Of a stretch of 64,000 nt of DNA, positions 30,503 through 41,128 are shown one piece after another. The stretch's first letter is position 1. Every line of letters starts with the position of its first letter. A program made the translations under genes and the position numbers. The stretch lies in assembly GCA_016873835.1 (NCBI GenBank), contig VGVY01000005.1, positions 1 to 64,000 of the forward strand, given 5' to 3'. The DNA is from Ignavibacteria bacterium. Lineage in GTDB: Bacteria > Bacteroidota > Ignavibacteria > Ignavibacteriales > Melioribacteraceae. The notes beneath the pieces are model-generated. The model did no database searches and was not told the DNA's origin. It saw only the letters and a program-made list of their open reading frames with translations.

Positions 30503-31732
30503 TTACTCAGACTTGAGGGAATCAATAGTAAGTTTTATCAAGTCTATTTTTGTTCGGTCTGATTTTAAGACAAGAATTGTGAAGTTGTCAATCTTAAAGG
30601 ATTCTCCTTTAACCGGAATTCTTCCAAGTTTATAAGTTAAATAGCCGGCAATAGTTTCATAATCTCCTTCAGATATCTCAATCTCATATTCATCGGATAA
30701 ATAATCAATCTCAACTTTACCGTGCATTATAAAAGTATTCTCACTTAATTTTCTAACAATGTTGTCATCTTCATCGTATTCATCCCTAATTTCACCGAAC
30801 AATTCTTCGATTAAATCTTCCATGGTAATAATTCCAGCAGTCCCGCCAAATTCATCAACAACAACAGCCAAAGAAAAATGTTTTTCTAAGAATTCATTAA
30901 GCATCTCTAAAGATTTTTTAGTTTCGGGTACAAATTCAACATTTCTTATGAATGATTTCCAATCAGATTGCTGAGTGAAAAAATCTTTTATTAAAATTAT
31001 GCCGCGGATATTATCTAAGTTCTCTTCATATACAATTAATTTTGAATAACCGGATTCAATAAAACGATTTATTACATCGTTTATGCTCGTATTTATATCA
31101 ACTCCAACAATATCAATCCGAGGTGTAATCGCTTCATGAACTCGTTGTTCACGAATTTCAATAACTTTGTTTATAATATCCGATTCGTCTTCATCCATCT
31201 TGCCAGCTTCCGAACTCTCTTCAATAAGGGTTCGGATATCTTCTGTTTGTATAATTTGTAAAATTTCATCTTCTTCCCGTTTTATCATACGATCAATAAC
31301 TGAAGAGATTTTAGAAGTAATTTTAACAAGCGGATATAATAGTATAAGTGCTAACCTAAGTGGTACAGAACAAAATAATATTAAACTGTCAGCCAATTCC
31401 CTTCCTACATATTTGGGAATCAGTTCTCCGAATAGTAGGAGTAGAATTGTTGTAACAATTAATATCTCATATTCATCCATATTAAAAATTGAAAAAAGAA
31501 ACAGTGAAGCTAAAGAAGCAAATGCAATATTTACAATGTTATTTGAAATTAGAATAGTTGAAAAAAACAATTCCGGTTTTTTTACGAAAAAATTTGCGTT
31601 CTGGGCATAGATATTATTTTTTCTTGCACGAATTTCAATCTTAATTTTGTTTGAAACTACATAGGCGATTTCAGATGAAGAAAAAAATGCACTTAATATC
31701 AATAACACAACAAGAAATATTATATCATTCAC
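30503..31732 (-). CDS. CNNM/CorC-family transporter (DUF21-CBS-CorC), GldE-like
   Basis: 409-aa integral membrane protein. An N-terminal DUF21 domain with three to four helices (residues 1-150) leads to a CBS pair (RVHEAITPRIDIVGVDI and KSLEMLNEFLEKHFSLAVVVDEFGGTAGIITMEDLIEEL). A C-terminal CorC/HlyC domain follows (NTFIMHGKVEIDYLSDEY). Homologues export magnesium or cobalt; in Bacteroidota the GldE relatives support gliding/type IX secretion. Ligand and role are inferred. It follows the UbiA gene by 10 nt. Confidence 0.9.
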   Translation of the reverse strand: MNDIIFLVVLLILSAFFSSSEIAYVVSNKIKIEIRARKNNIYAQNANFFVKKPELFFSTILISNNIVNIAFASLASLFLFSIFNMDEYEILIVTTILLLLFGELIPKYVGRELADSLILFCSVPLRLALILLYPLVKITSKISSVIDRMIKREEDEILQIIQTEDIRTLIEESSEAGKMDEDESDIINKVIEIREQRVHEAITPRIDIVGVDINTSINDVINRFIESGYSKLIVYEENLDNIRGIILIKDFFTQQSDWKSFIRNVEFVPETKKSLEMLNEFLEKHFSLAVVVDEFGGTAGIITMEDLIEELFGEIRDEYDEDDNIVRKLSENTFIMHGKVEIDYLSDEYEIEISEGDYETIAGYLTYKLGRIPVKGESFKIDNFTILVLKSDRTKIDLIKLTIDSLKSE

Positions 31733-31742
31733 TAAAAAACCT

Positions 31743-32639
31743 TCACTGATTTAAGAAATAAATTATATAAAAAAGTGAAACCACATAAAGTATTGTATTC
31801 AAAATTGTTGGTAAGTCTTTCAATACAATTTCAAACACGTTTTCACCAATATTTTTTTTGAATACCACATAGATATAACGGAAAATTCCAAATATTACAA
31901 ATAGAGTTGTAAAAACTAAATATTCTGTTCTGAAAACAATTATCGTCCTTTCAGCAACTGTATACAGAGCGTAACATAAAATGACGCCAGTTGCGGTAAC
32001 TGCTATTATAAGATCAAAAAAATTAAGTGAATAATCCTTTAGAACAGCACGTTGTTCTGAAGCATTTGGATTTGTAGCATATTCAACACGGCGTTTCATT
32101 ACCGCAAGGAATAAAGAGAGAAACAATGTTGTTAATATTAGCCAACTCGAAATATAAACCGAAATTATTAGTGCACCGGCTATTACTCTAATCATAAATC
32201 CAGCAGCGATGCAGAAAATATCCAACAACACTTTTTGTTTTAAGTAAAATGTATAAGCAACATTAATTAGAATATACAACCAAATCATTAATACAAAACC
32301 TAACGCCATAGAAAATGAAATTAGAAGAACAATCATAAAAAGCACAGTAAGAAGTATTGAAGCTTCACTAGTAGTTATCTTTCCCGAAGGAATTGGTCTA
32401 TTTTTCTTAAAAGGATGTAACTCATCTTTTTTAAAATCTACAATGTCATTTAGTATATAAATAAAACTTGAGGTTAGTGAAAATGCAGCGAAACCTATTA
32501 AAGACTCTATTAAAAAGTTGAGTTCTAACAGATGTTTCGAAAACAGAAGCGGAACAAAAACAAATATGTTTTTAATCCAGCTATTTACCCTAATTAACTT
32601 TAGATAGCTTATTAATTTAGAAAACGACTGTTTCTTCAT
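31743..32639 (-). CDS. UbiA-family prenyltransferase, DPPR-synthase-like
   Basis: 298 aa with about eight membrane segments. The first aspartate motif is [23 protein letters not shown] and a second block reads [15 protein letters not shown]. These match decaprenyl-phosphate phosphoribosyltransferase, which joins PRPP to a polyprenyl phosphate, better than quinone-type UbiA enzymes. The assignment is inference. The ATG at 32639 lies inside the mutase gene (23-base overlap); an upstream TTG at 32648 is less likely. Confidence 0.82.
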   Translation of the reverse strand: MKKQSFSKLISYLKLIRVNSWIKNIFVFVPLLFSKHLLELNFLIESLIGFAAFSLTSSFIYILNDIVDFKKDELHPFKKNRPIPSGKITTSEASILLTVLFMIVLLISFSMALGFVLMIWLYILINVAYTFYLKQKVLLDIFCIAAGFMIRVIAGALIISVYISSWLILTTLFLSLFLAVMKRRVEYATNPNASEQRAVLKDYSLNFFDLIIAVTATGVILCYALYTVAERTIIVFRTEYLVFTTLFVIFGIFRYIYVVFKKNIGENVFEIVLKDLPTILNTILYVVSLFYIIYFLNQ

Positions 32640-34272
32640 ATATACCAAAATGTTTTTTCAATTCCCTAACCATCTCGCCAAGCGTAACATAATTTCTAGC
32701 AGCTTCTACAAGTACGGGCATTATATTCTTGCCATCCACAGCAGCTTGTGATATTCTTTCTAAACTTTCTTTGACTTCTAATTGATTTCTGCTTTGTCTC
32801 AATTCAGCTAGTCGTTTTTTCTGAAGCAATTCAACTCCAGAAGATATCTGTAGTATTGGAATATCAATTTTTTCATTTTCTTCAACAAATTCATTTACTC
32901 CAACAATAATTTTTTCTTTTCTTTCTAGTTCAAGTTGATAACGATAAGCTGAATCCGCAATTTCTTTCTGGAAATAACCAAGTTCAATTGCGGGAATTAC
33001 ACCTCCCAATGAATCGATCTGGTCAAAAATTGCATTCGTTTCTTCTTCCATTTTATTGGTTAACGATTCCAAAAAATAACTTCCTCCTAAAGGATCAACA
33101 GTATTAATTACTCCAGTTTCGTATGCCAATAGTTGTTGGGTGCGCAGTGCAGTTTTTACTGCCTTCTCACTTGGAAGAGCCAGAGTTTCATCCATAGAAT
33201 TTGTATGCAAAGATTGAGTTCCGCCAAGTATTGCTGCTAATGCTTGGAATGCTGTTCTCACGATATTGTTCTCAGGTTGCTGTGCTGTTAATGTGCAGCC
33301 GGCAGTCTGTGTATGAAATCTAAGCCACCAAGAGCGAGGATTCTTAGCCCCATATTTTTCTTTCATTCTTTTTGCATAAATTCTTCTTGCTGCTCTATAT
33401 TTTGCTATCTCCTCAAAGAAATCTAAATGAGAATTAAAAAAGAATGATAGCCTCGGAGCAAATGAATCAACGTCCATTCCTCTGTTTATGCATTCTTCAA
33501 TGTAGGCAAATCCATCTGCTAAAGTATATGCCAATTCCTGAACTGCAGTTGAACCGGCTTCTCTTATATGATATCCACTAATAGAAACTGGATTCCATTG
33601 AGGAACTTCCTCATAGCAGTATTCAATCATGTCCGCGATAATTCGCATGGAAGGAAGCGGTGGAAAAATAAATTCTTTTTGAGCGATATATTCTTTTAAA
33701 ATATCATTTTGAAGAGTACCCCTTAATTTTTCAAAAGGAACACCTTGCTTTTGAGCAACTGCTAAATAAAATGCAAATATCATAGCAGCCGGTGAATTAA
33801 TTGTCATCGAAGTCGATACTTTATCAAGCGGAATTCCTTCAAACAGAATTTCCATATCCTCTAAAGAGGAAACAGCAACTCCGCAAATCCCAACTTCACC
33901 TTCACTTAAGCTTGAGTCGGAATCCCAACCCATTAGAGTCGGCAAATCAAATGCAACCGATAGCCCAGTTTGCCCATGCTCAAGTAAATATTTAAATCTT
34001 TGGTTAGTGTCTTCGGGTGAACCAAATCCGGCAAATTGTCGCATCGTCCAAATTTTACCTCGGTAACCATTAGGATGAATACCACGGGTGAAAGGGAATT
34101 CACCAGGGAATCCAATTTCATCTAAGAAATTTTCTTCGTCAAATCTATCAGGTAAATACAAAGGGTCAACTTTGTCACCAGAAACGGTTGTAAATTTCCA
34201 ATCAATTTCCTTTGATGCAAGTAATTTTTTTTCGAATTGTACTTTTGCCTTGTTGTATTGCTGAGATTTCAT
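32617..34272 (-). CDS. Acyl-CoA mutase large subunit (methylmalonyl-CoA mutase family)
   Basis: 551-aa catalytic TIM barrel of a B12-dependent acyl-CoA mutase. Motifs include [63 protein letters not shown] and [16 protein letters not shown]. The C-terminal cobalamin-binding domain of one-chain mutases is absent, so a separate small subunit is needed and none is in the window. Methylmalonyl-, isobutyryl- or 2-hydroxyisobutyryl-CoA are all possible substrates. An AAAGG site precedes the ATG. Confidence 0.9.
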   Translation of the reverse strand: MKSQQYNKAKVQFEKKLLASKEIDWKFTTVSGDKVDPLYLPDRFDEENFLDEIGFPGEFPFTRGIHPNGYRGKIWTMRQFAGFGSPEDTNQRFKYLLEHGQTGLSVAFDLPTLMGWDSDSSLSEGEVGICGVAVSSLEDMEILFEGIPLDKVSTSMTINSPAAMIFAFYLAVAQKQGVPFEKLRGTLQNDILKEYIAQKEFIFPPLPSMRIIADMIEYCYEEVPQWNPVSISGYHIREAGSTAVQELAYTLADGFAYIEECINRGMDVDSFAPRLSFFFNSHLDFFEEIAKYRAARRIYAKRMKEKYGAKNPRSWWLRFHTQTAGCTLTAQQPENNIVRTAFQALAAILGGTQSLHTNSMDETLALPSEKAVKTALRTQQLLAYETGVINTVDPLGGSYFLESLTNKMEEETNAIFDQIDSLGGVIPAIELGYFQKEIADSAYRYQLELERKEKIIVGVNEFVEENEKIDIPILQISSGVELLQKKRLAELRQSRNQLEVKESLERISQAAVDGKNIMPVLVEAARNYVTLGEMVRELKKHFGIYEETVVF

Positions 34273-34328
34273 TTGAACCTTTACTAATCTAATTTTTGTA
34301 TTGGAATTATTAGAAAATACAAAACCAA

Positions 34329-36158
34329 TTATGTCCTTCCAAATTTTTTATCGAGTTCTTCAATTGGAATTTTGATAACAATTGGTCTTCCATGAGGACA
34401 AACGTACGGCATGGAGGTAGCAAACAACTGGTCAACTAAAATTCTTAGTTCAGTTTCAGAAAGTTTATCACCAGCTTTAATTGCAGCTTTACATGAGAAA
34501 GATTTTGCCAAATTATCAGTTATTTCTAAATGTTTTTCTTGCTCATTTTTTCTGTATTCGTGTAAGATTTCAAGTAGGGTTTCGACTTCATGTTCAGATT
34601 TTAAATCAGCTGGAATACCCACAATTTCAACTCTATTTTTTCCTTTGTACTTAAAAGAAAAACCAAGATTGATTAAATGTGTTTCAAGTTCTTTTACCAA
34701 TTGAAAATCAGCTGGATCAAGAGATACTTTTTGAGGAAAAAGTAATTGCTGCGAAAAAGGAATATTTGCATTGATCGAAGTTAAGGCTTTTTCATACAGA
34801 ATTCTCTCATGGGCAACATGGGCATCAATTATCATCAACCCGCTTTTGATTTGTGATAAAATATATTTATTGTGCAGCTGTACAATGAAAGGGGTTTCAT
34901 TCTCTCTTTGCGAAATTCTATCTGTGGTATGATATATTTCTTTTGGCTGTCCTTCATCGAAAGGACCATCTCCAGCTGAATCGTTCCCAGTTACTTTGAT
35001 TTCTGCATTTAATGATTCAAACAAACGATCAATCTCGTCATCACTTAAAATTGAACTTACACTTGCTTGTCTTGGACGATCTGAAAAATTTCCTCGTTCA
35101 ATATTTACATTTTGAAAATTAAGCGATTCACTAGATGCCCTATCATCGAAGGATAATGAAGGCACTAAGTCATAACTAGCAATAGTCTTCTTTATTACTG
35201 CATTTACAAAAGAATAAATTTCTTTGTCATCATCAAATTTAACTTCAAGTTTAGAGGGATGTACATTCACATCAATCTTTTTGGGATCAACTCTCATGAA
35301 TAATACGAAAAATGGATAGTCACCTTTTTCAAGTATATTTTCAAAAGCAGTAAATACAGCATGATTTACAATTCTGTTAGATACGTATCTCTGATTCAAA
35401 AAAAAGTATTGTTCACCTTTGCTTTTCCTCAAGTAAGCTGGTTTTGTAACATAGCCCGTCATAGATAAGTAATCTGTTTCTTCTTTTACTTCAATAAGTG
35501 CATCTAAAATATTATCAGCGAAGACAGATTTCATTCTATCTGAAAAAGAACCAGCGTTAAAATCAAATATTAAATCGTCATCATTAAAAAATTTAAAGGA
35601 AATACCAGGATTGCTTAATGAAATTCTTTTGAATGATTCAATGATATGCTTGAGCTCGGTTGAATTACTTTTCAAAAAATTTCTACGAGCTGGGACATTA
35701 TAGAATAGATTTTTAACACTTACTGTTGTTCCTACTTGAGCAGAATCTTTTTCTTTTATGATACTCGCGTTTTCATTGATTTTTAAAATTGTACAAAGTT
35801 CATCTTCACTTCTCCTTGACTTCAATTCAAAGATGCTGACAGCTGCAATAGAAGCTAATGCTTCTCCTCGAAAACCAAGAGTTTTAATTTTTTCAAGATC
35901 TTCAATTGTCGAAATTTTACTTGTTGCGTGACGCTGGATACAAAGCTCCGCATCTTTTTCAGACATTCCTATACCATCATCAATGACCTGGATTAAATTT
36001 TTGCCAGCATTTTTAATAATTACCTCTATTAATTTAGCCCCAGCATCTATTGAATTTTCCATGAGTTCTTTAACAACAGATTCCGGACGGTTTACTACTT
36101 CACCGGCTGCGATCTTATTAGCTAAATTTTCTGGCAATATTTTTATTCTTGAGTTCAA
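34329..36158 (-). CDS. mutL: DNA mismatch repair protein MutL
   Basis: 609 aa. The N-terminal GHKL ATPase shows [29 protein letters not shown] and [16 protein letters not shown]. The C-terminal part has [12 protein letters not shown], a variant of the DQHAxxExxxxE nicking-endonuclease motif, plus [12 protein letters not shown] and CPHGRP, which complete the metal site in endonuclease-type MutL. Gln-to-Ala and Ala-to-Val changes in the first motif are unusual. It follows folA by 8 nt. Confidence 0.95.
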   Translation of the reverse strand: MNSRIKILPENLANKIAAGEVVNRPESVVKELMENSIDAGAKLIEVIIKNAGKNLIQVIDDGIGMSEKDAELCIQRHATSKISTIEDLEKIKTLGFRGEALASIAAVSIFELKSRRSEDELCTILKINENASIIKEKDSAQVGTTVSVKNLFYNVPARRNFLKSNSTELKHIIESFKRISLSNPGISFKFFNDDDLIFDFNAGSFSDRMKSVFADNILDALIEVKEETDYLSMTGYVTKPAYLRKSKGEQYFFLNQRYVSNRIVNHAVFTAFENILEKGDYPFFVLFMRVDPKKIDVNVHPSKLEVKFDDDKEIYSFVNAVIKKTIASYDLVPSLSFDDRASSESLNFQNVNIERGNFSDRPRQASVSSILSDDEIDRLFESLNAEIKVTGNDSAGDGPFDEGQPKEIYHTTDRISQRENETPFIVQLHNKYILSQIKSGLMIIDAHVAHERILYEKALTSINANIPFSQQLLFPQKVSLDPADFQLVKELETHLINLGFSFKYKGKNRVEIVGIPADLKSEHEVETLLEILHEYRKNEQEKHLEITDNLAKSFSCKAAIKAGDKLSETELRILVDQLFATSMPYVCPHGRPIVIKIPIEELDKKFGRT

Positions 36159-36166
36159 TTCAATTA

Positions 36167-36643
36167 TTAAATTTTTTCAAAATGCTTAATTAAAAATTCC
36201 CCTTCGTCCGATTCCGATAAAAGTTTCCATTTATTAGTTTCAATTTTCGGAAAAAACTGATCTCCATCAATTTCGAAATTCATTACGGATAAAATTATTT
36301 CATCTGCCAATGTAATCATTTGATTAAAAATTTCTTCGCCACCTATAATAAAAAGCTTTTCAAAGTTTTCTTTCTCACAATAATTTATTGCATCAGAAAT
36401 ACTATTGAAAATTACAACGTTTGGATGAAAAAATGAAAAATCGGGATTTCGAGAAAGAATAATATTTAGTCTGTTTTTTAATGGGTTTTTAAGAGTTTCC
36501 CAAGTTTTTCTACCCATTAGGATCGGTAAACCCATGGTGGAATTTTTGAAATGAAACAGTTCTCGTTCAGATTTCCAAGGAATTTCTCCATCTTTCCCAA
36601 TAACATAATTTGATGATACAGCTGCTATTATATTTTTTTTCAA
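36167..36643 (-). CDS. folA: Dihydrofolate reductase
   Basis: 158 aa, reduces dihydrofolate to tetrahydrofolate with NADPH. It shows IAAVSSNYVIGKDGEIPWKS, where the acid in KSERELFHF takes the substrate-binding role, GLPILMGRKTWETL, NIILSRNPDF and LFIIGGEEIFNQ. It starts with TTG. It lies in a thyX-PEGA-folA-mutL series with 8-nt gaps on either side. Confidence 0.94.
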   Translation of the reverse strand: MKKNIIAAVSSNYVIGKDGEIPWKSERELFHFKNSTMGLPILMGRKTWETLKNPLKNRLNIILSRNPDFSFFHPNVVIFNSISDAINYCEKENFEKLFIIGGEEIFNQMITLADEIILSVMNFEIDGDQFFPKIETNKWKLLSESDEGEFLIKHFEKI

Positions 36644-36651
36644 ATACTTTA

Positions 36652-36957
36652 CTAATAATTTTGAAAAGTTACATTAATATACTTTTTCTGCCCCGATAAA
36701 ACATCAACTCTCAAAGTTTGAACACCATAGCCTAACAATATCAATTTAACTGAATAATTACCAGGCTGTATATTTAATAAACTATCTGGAGTAGTTTTTC
36801 CTATACGATAGTCATTCAAATAAATATCTGCACCTCGAGGAAATGAATTTATATATAAGTCGCCATAAATTGTTTCATTAGAAAATTCAACTATATTCTC
36901 TCTGCATCCAAATGATATAAATAAAAATAGAATGCAGCCGATAATTTTAAAATTCAT
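36652..36957 (-). CDS. PEGA-domain lipoprotein
   Basis: 101 aa. Lipoprotein signal with lipobox SFGC (residues 15-18), then one PEGA domain: LYINSFPRGADIYLNDYRIGKTTPDSLLNIQPGNYSVKLILLGYG. PEGA domains sit on cell-surface or periplasmic proteins; specific role unknown. Sits between thyX (84 nt upstream) and folA (8 nt downstream). Confidence 0.85.
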   Translation of the reverse strand: MNFKIIGCILFLFISFGCRENIVEFSNETIYGDLYINSFPRGADIYLNDYRIGKTTPDSLLNIQPGNYSVKLILLGYGVQTLRVDVLSGQKKYINVTFQNY

Positions 36958-37041
36958 ACTTTCCCCTTAATTTCCCTTACAATATTTATTTTAAGGAGAA
37001 ATAATTCAAGTCAAAATTCTTCCTACAATAGAGATCACATC

Positions 37042-37962
37042 TTATTCCCATGGTTTGTCAATTCCAAGCTTGTCAAGTTTTTCTTCAAATTCCATCCGTT
37101 CAATATTCTTTGTAAAGCGGGTATCAACAATTTTTAACCAGCCAAAACTATCTGCAATATCTATTGCTTCTTGTTTTTTCCCAGAATAGATTTTTTTTAG
37201 AATTTCATTCTCTTGATAAGAAAATGTTAACGAATTAAGCACATAGTCATTAAACGCTTCCCAAGTTATTGGGCACCATTTTTTAACAATTTCATTTCCA
37301 ATTACATTAGCATAACTTCTTATTTCGAATTGAGCATGATTTTCCATTCTCAATTTTAAAAAATGAAGAAGATTGTGAAGGTCAACTTTCCAATAAGCTT
37401 CCGTATAGGTAGATAGCGGGAGATCTTTTCGAGCTTGTTCCCTTGCTACTCCTAATGAAAGTCTCTCTTGATAAATTTCCCTAGCAAAATTTTGCAAATC
37501 ACTTTCGCGGTCTGTAAGTTTGTCTCCAATTTCGATTGGGAAAAATCCTTCACTTCCTTGCTTATTATCTTTTGCCTGAATTCTCCATTCATTTGATTTT
37601 GTTTTTTGAGATGCATCAATCGCAATTGAATATCGGGTTGAATACTCATTTACATTAGCAGTTCGATGCCTAATCCATTGACGCCATGTATCCATAGGAA
37701 CACGCAAATGTAATTTTATTTCGCACATTTCGAATGGAGTTGTATGCTGATGTCGAATCAAATATCTGATTAATCCGCGGTCTTCAGACATTTTTTTCGT
37801 TCCTTTGCCATATGAAACTCTTGCGGCTTGAACAATTGATTCATCACTCCCCATATAATCAACTACTCGTATAAAGCCATCATTCAATACTGGTAGTTTA
37901 ACACCAAGAATTTCATCCAATTGCGGAACAAAAATTCTGTCAAGTTTTTCAAAATTATTCAT
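37042..37962 (-). CDS. thyX: Flavin-dependent thymidylate synthase ThyX
   Basis: 306 aa, makes dTMP from dUMP with FAD and methylene-tetrahydrofolate. The ThyX motif RHRTANVNEYSTRYS is present, with RHQHTTPFEMCEIKLHLRVP before it and HNLLHFLKLRMENHAQFEIR after it. Longer than the about 220-aa average, with extra residues at both ends, but similar to other long ThyX proteins. ThyX produces tetrahydrofolate directly, so the nearby folA is notable. Confidence 0.95.
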   Translation of the reverse strand: MNNFEKLDRIFVPQLDEILGVKLPVLNDGFIRVVDYMGSDESIVQAARVSYGKGTKKMSEDRGLIRYLIRHQHTTPFEMCEIKLHLRVPMDTWRQWIRHRTANVNEYSTRYSIAIDASQKTKSNEWRIQAKDNKQGSEGFFPIEIGDKLTDRESDLQNFAREIYQERLSLGVAREQARKDLPLSTYTEAYWKVDLHNLLHFLKLRMENHAQFEIRSYANVIGNEIVKKWCPITWEAFNDYVLNSLTFSYQENEILKKIYSGKKQEAIDIADSFGWLKIVDTRFTKNIERMEFEEKLDKLGIDKPWE

Positions 37963-38055
37963 TTTCCCCTTTAAGATTTAGTTTGATGAAGTCAAACATT
38001 GGAAGTGCAATATAAATCAATTAGTAGTTTATAAAAAGAAGCGAGAAATAAAAAA

Positions 38056-38559
38056 TTATTTTAATACTTCTAAAAACGCCTTTCTTAAATTCTTTTTTGT
38101 CTCTACAAGGTCTTGAGATATAACTTTAACTTCTCCAAGAGTAGGCATAAAGTTTGTATCGCCATTCCATCTTGGTACTATATGAAAGTGAATATGATCT
38201 TCAATACCGGCTCCAGCAGCTTTACCAATATTAGCGCCGAAATTAAATCCATGAGGTTTCATAACAATTTCTAAAGCTTTAATAGATAAATTCACTAATC
38301 CCATCATTTCTGAAATTTCTTCTTTTGATAAATCGCTTAAATGTGAAACGTGTTGATGAGGCACAACCATTAAATGTCCGCTATTATATGGATACAAATT
38401 AAGGATAACATACCCTAACTCATCTTGAAATACTTTTAAAGAATTGTTTAATTCTATATTTTCTTTTACTGCTTCACAGAAAATACACTCATTACTTTTT
38501 TTCTCTTGATTGAATGATTCAATATAAGATGAGCGCCAAGGCGACCAAAGCTTATCCAT
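38056..38559 (-). CDS. HIT-family hydrolase
   Basis: 167 aa. The histidine triad is DHIHFHIVPRW (H122, H124, H126). C25 and C28 (CIFC) form the usual zinc pair, and SGHLMVVPHQHVSHLSDL is the nucleotide-binding strand. Relatives hydrolyse AMP-linked dinucleotides such as Ap4A; substrate not determined. A terminator separates it from the EF-G-like gene upstream. Confidence 0.92.
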   Translation of the reverse strand: MDKLWSPWRSSYIESFNQEKKSNECIFCEAVKENIELNNSLKVFQDELGYVILNLYPYNSGHLMVVPHQHVSHLSDLSKEEISEMMGLVNLSIKALEIVMKPHGFNFGANIGKAAGAGIEDHIHFHIVPRWNGDTNFMPTLGEVKVISQDLVETKKNLRKAFLEVLK

Positions 38560-38571
38560 AATACACCTAAA

Positions 38572-38600
38572 ATAAAAAGGGCAGAAGTTGATTTCCGCCC
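38572..38600 (-). terminator. Terminator after the EF-G-like gene
   Basis: On the minus strand GGGCGGAA (38600-38593), loop ATCAAC, TTCTGCCC (38586-38579), then TTTTTATTTT. An 8-bp stem with one G-U pair. Confidence 0.8.
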
Positions 38601-38614
38601 CGGTTATTAATTAA

Positions 38615-40711
38615 CTATTCTTTATCTTCTTCCTTAGACTTTTGATACTCCTCAATAATCTTTCCTTCTATGTCTTTAGATACTTCTTCATAGTGAGAAA
38701 ATGACATTGAAAACATTCCACGTCCTTGGGTTAGGCTTCTTAATTGGGTAGAATATTTATGAAGTTCAGCTAGCGGGACTTTTGCCTTTATTATTTGGAA
38801 AGGACTTTCGGAATCCATTCCTAATATTTTTCCTCTTCTGCTCGAAATATCGCCCATCACATCGCCCATATATTCTTCAGGAATTTTTACGGTTATATCA
38901 TAAATCGGTTCTAGTATTACTGGTTTTGCATCCATAAAACCTTTTTTGAAAGCTTGTGATGCTGCTATCTTAAAGGAAACTTCATCAGAATCAACTGAAT
39001 GGTAGGTGCCGTCAAATAAAGTCACTCTAACATCAACTACTTTACTTCCAGTCAAAATTCCCTTTGTCATAATTTCTTTAAGACCTTTTTCAACAGCCGG
39101 AACAAATCGACCTGGAACAACCCCTCCAACAATTGCATCAACAAATTCATAGCCATTGCCTCGAGGAACCGGTTCTAATTTTAAGTGAACATGACCATAT
39201 TGACCACGTCCGCCGGATTGTTTTTTATGTTTATATTCAGCGTCTTCACATTTCCCTTTTATAGTTTCTCTATATGGAATTCTTGGTTCTACCAAATCAA
39301 CTTCAACACCATATCTGTCTTTTAAAAGTTTAATTGCAAGATTTAACTGTAACTCTCCTTGTCCAGATACAATGGTTTGAGCAATTTCACCATCATATCG
39401 TGATTCAAGAGAAGGTTCTTCTTCATGTGCTGTATGCAAAGCTGCTGAGATTTTATCTTCATCACCTTTTGCTTTTGGCTGAACAGCAAATCGGATAACC
39501 GGATGTGGGTAATTAATCTCCGGAATTACAATCGATAAATTTTTTGAACAAAGTGTATCACCCGTATGGCTGTCTTTCAATTTTACAACTGCACCAATAT
39601 CACCAGCTTTTAGTGATGATACTTCTTTTCTATTTCTTCCGTTGAGAATAAATAACTGACCAAGTCTTTCAACTTTATCACGGTGTGTATTTACCATATC
39701 AGTCCCAGGAGTTAAAGTACCTGAATAAACTTTAAATATGGAAAGTTCACCAACATGCTGCTCTGATAGCGATTTAAAAATAAATAATGCTGGTTCACCG
39801 GAAGGATCGCATTTAAGCTGAATTTTATTTTCAGAATCTTTTATTTTAACTTCTGCAGCATTTCTCTCATTCGGTGCTGGAAAATACTTTGAAGCAAAAT
39901 CCAAAAATGTATTAACTCCAACTCCCTTTGACGAAGAGAAAGCAAATGCCGGAACGAAGGATCTATTAACAATTGCAGATTTCAATCCTTTTAATAAGTC
40001 CTCATCTGAAAGCGTTCCTACTTCAAAAAATTTGTTCATTAATTCTTCATTGGATTCTGCAACTTTTTCAATTAATTCTATGCGTAATGCTTCGGCTTTT
40101 TCTTTAAGATCAGCTGGAATATCAGACTCAGTTATTTTTTTAGTTCCAGATTCTCCATAATTTACTAATTTCATTTTGATGAGATCAACTACTGAATCAA
40201 AATTCAAACCTTCTTTTGCTGGAAATGAAATTATTGTAACATCAGAGCTAAGTCTTTCTTTAGTTTGCAGAAGTGTTTCAAAAAATTTCGAGTGTTCGTT
40301 ATCAACTTTATTGATAATAACCGCCGATGGGAGGTGATATTTTTTTACAAAATCCCAAGTAAGTTCAGTGCCTACTTCAATACCTTCAGCACTCTTTACA
40401 ACCGCAACTGCAAGATCGGCAACATGTAAGCTGGAAATAACTTGTCCGATAAAATCAGGAAATCCAGGTGTATCAAGCAAATTTATTTTAACATTATTCC
40501 AATCTAAATGTAATGGACTTGCCGCAATAGAAATTTGTCTTTCAATTTCATTTGAATTAAAATCAGAAGTGGTATTTCCTTCTTCAATTTTACCTATTCT
40601 GTTGATTTCTCCGCCAGTATACAATAACAATTCTGAAATCGTAGTTTTTCCACTTCCACCATGACCAACAAGTGCTATGTTTCTAATAGCATCTGGATTA
40701 TACTCTTTCAA
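38615..40711 (-). CDS. Elongation factor G-like GTPase
   Basis: 698 aa with the EF-G domain order I-V. The P-loop is GHGGSGKTT (16-24) where classical EF-G has AHIDAGKTT; DTPGFPDFI and NKVDNEHSKF complete the G domain. Domain IV contains KKQSGGRGQYGHVHLKLEP and domain V MGDVMGDISSRRGKILGM. This motif set marks the divergent EF-G-like group (FusA2/EFG-II type) rather than the main translocase; its exact task is uncertain. AAGGAGATATC precedes the ATG. Confidence 0.88.
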   Translation of the reverse strand: MKEYNPDAIRNIALVGHGGSGKTTISELLLYTGGEINRIGKIEEGNTTSDFNSNEIERQISIAASPLHLDWNNVKINLLDTPGFPDFIGQVISSLHVADLAVAVVKSAEGIEVGTELTWDFVKKYHLPSAVIINKVDNEHSKFFETLLQTKERLSSDVTIISFPAKEGLNFDSVVDLIKMKLVNYGESGTKKITESDIPADLKEKAEALRIELIEKVAESNEELMNKFFEVGTLSDEDLLKGLKSAIVNRSFVPAFAFSSSKGVGVNTFLDFASKYFPAPNERNAAEVKIKDSENKIQLKCDPSGEPALFIFKSLSEQHVGELSIFKVYSGTLTPGTDMVNTHRDKVERLGQLFILNGRNRKEVSSLKAGDIGAVVKLKDSHTGDTLCSKNLSIVIPEINYPHPVIRFAVQPKAKGDEDKISAALHTAHEEEPSLESRYDGEIAQTIVSGQGELQLNLAIKLLKDRYGVEVDLVEPRIPYRETIKGKCEDAEYKHKKQSGGRGQYGHVHLKLEPVPRGNGYEFVDAIVGGVVPGRFVPAVEKGLKEIMTKGILTGSKVVDVRVTLFDGTYHSVDSDEVSFKIAASQAFKKGFMDAKPVILEPIYDITVKIPEEYMGDVMGDISSRRGKILGMDSESPFQIIKAKVPLAELHKYSTQLRSLTQGRGMFSMSFSHYEEVSKDIEGKIIEEYQKSKEEDKE

Positions 40712-40744
40712 GATGATATCTCCTTACGTTGAACAAATAAATGG

Positions 40745-41122
40745 TTAATAACTTTTATATGTCTGCCAGAAAGCTGAAAAGCCTTTTGATAGAGCTTTTA
40801 AGTTCGTAATTAATTCTTTAACCGGATTATCGTCGCGAAAAACTCTGAGTGAAGTAACGTCTGTTACCTTTTCTCTCATCCGTTTAATTGAACGATCTAG
40901 CTCATCCCAATAATTTTCTGCTTCTGATACAATTCGACTTGCTTTTTGAGAAACTTCGGTGAGATTGTCTAGCACTGGATTTGCTTTTTCAATGAATCCA
41001 TGAACATCAGCACGTACGGCTTCCACCTCTTTCAAAAGTTTTGAAATAGAGAATATCAAGAAAATACATAATGCAGATGCAGATATAATTAAAACGATCA
41101 ACAGAATTTCAATTACTGTCAT
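40745..41122 (-). CDS. DUF948-like membrane protein
   Basis: 125 aa. N-terminal membrane helix (IEILLIVLIISASALCIFLIFSI), then a long helical region (KLLKEVEAVRADVHGFIEKANPVLDNL) and a basic stretch. Resembles DUF948 proteins, which often accompany YtxH proteins as here (6-nt gap). Function unknown; envelope stress is often suggested. Confidence 0.8.
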   Translation of the reverse strand: MTVIEILLIVLIISASALCIFLIFSISKLLKEVEAVRADVHGFIEKANPVLDNLTEVSQKASRIVSEAENYWDELDRSIKRMREKVTDVTSLRVFRDDNPVKELITNLKALSKGFSAFWQTYKSY

Positions 41123-41128
41123 AGTATT

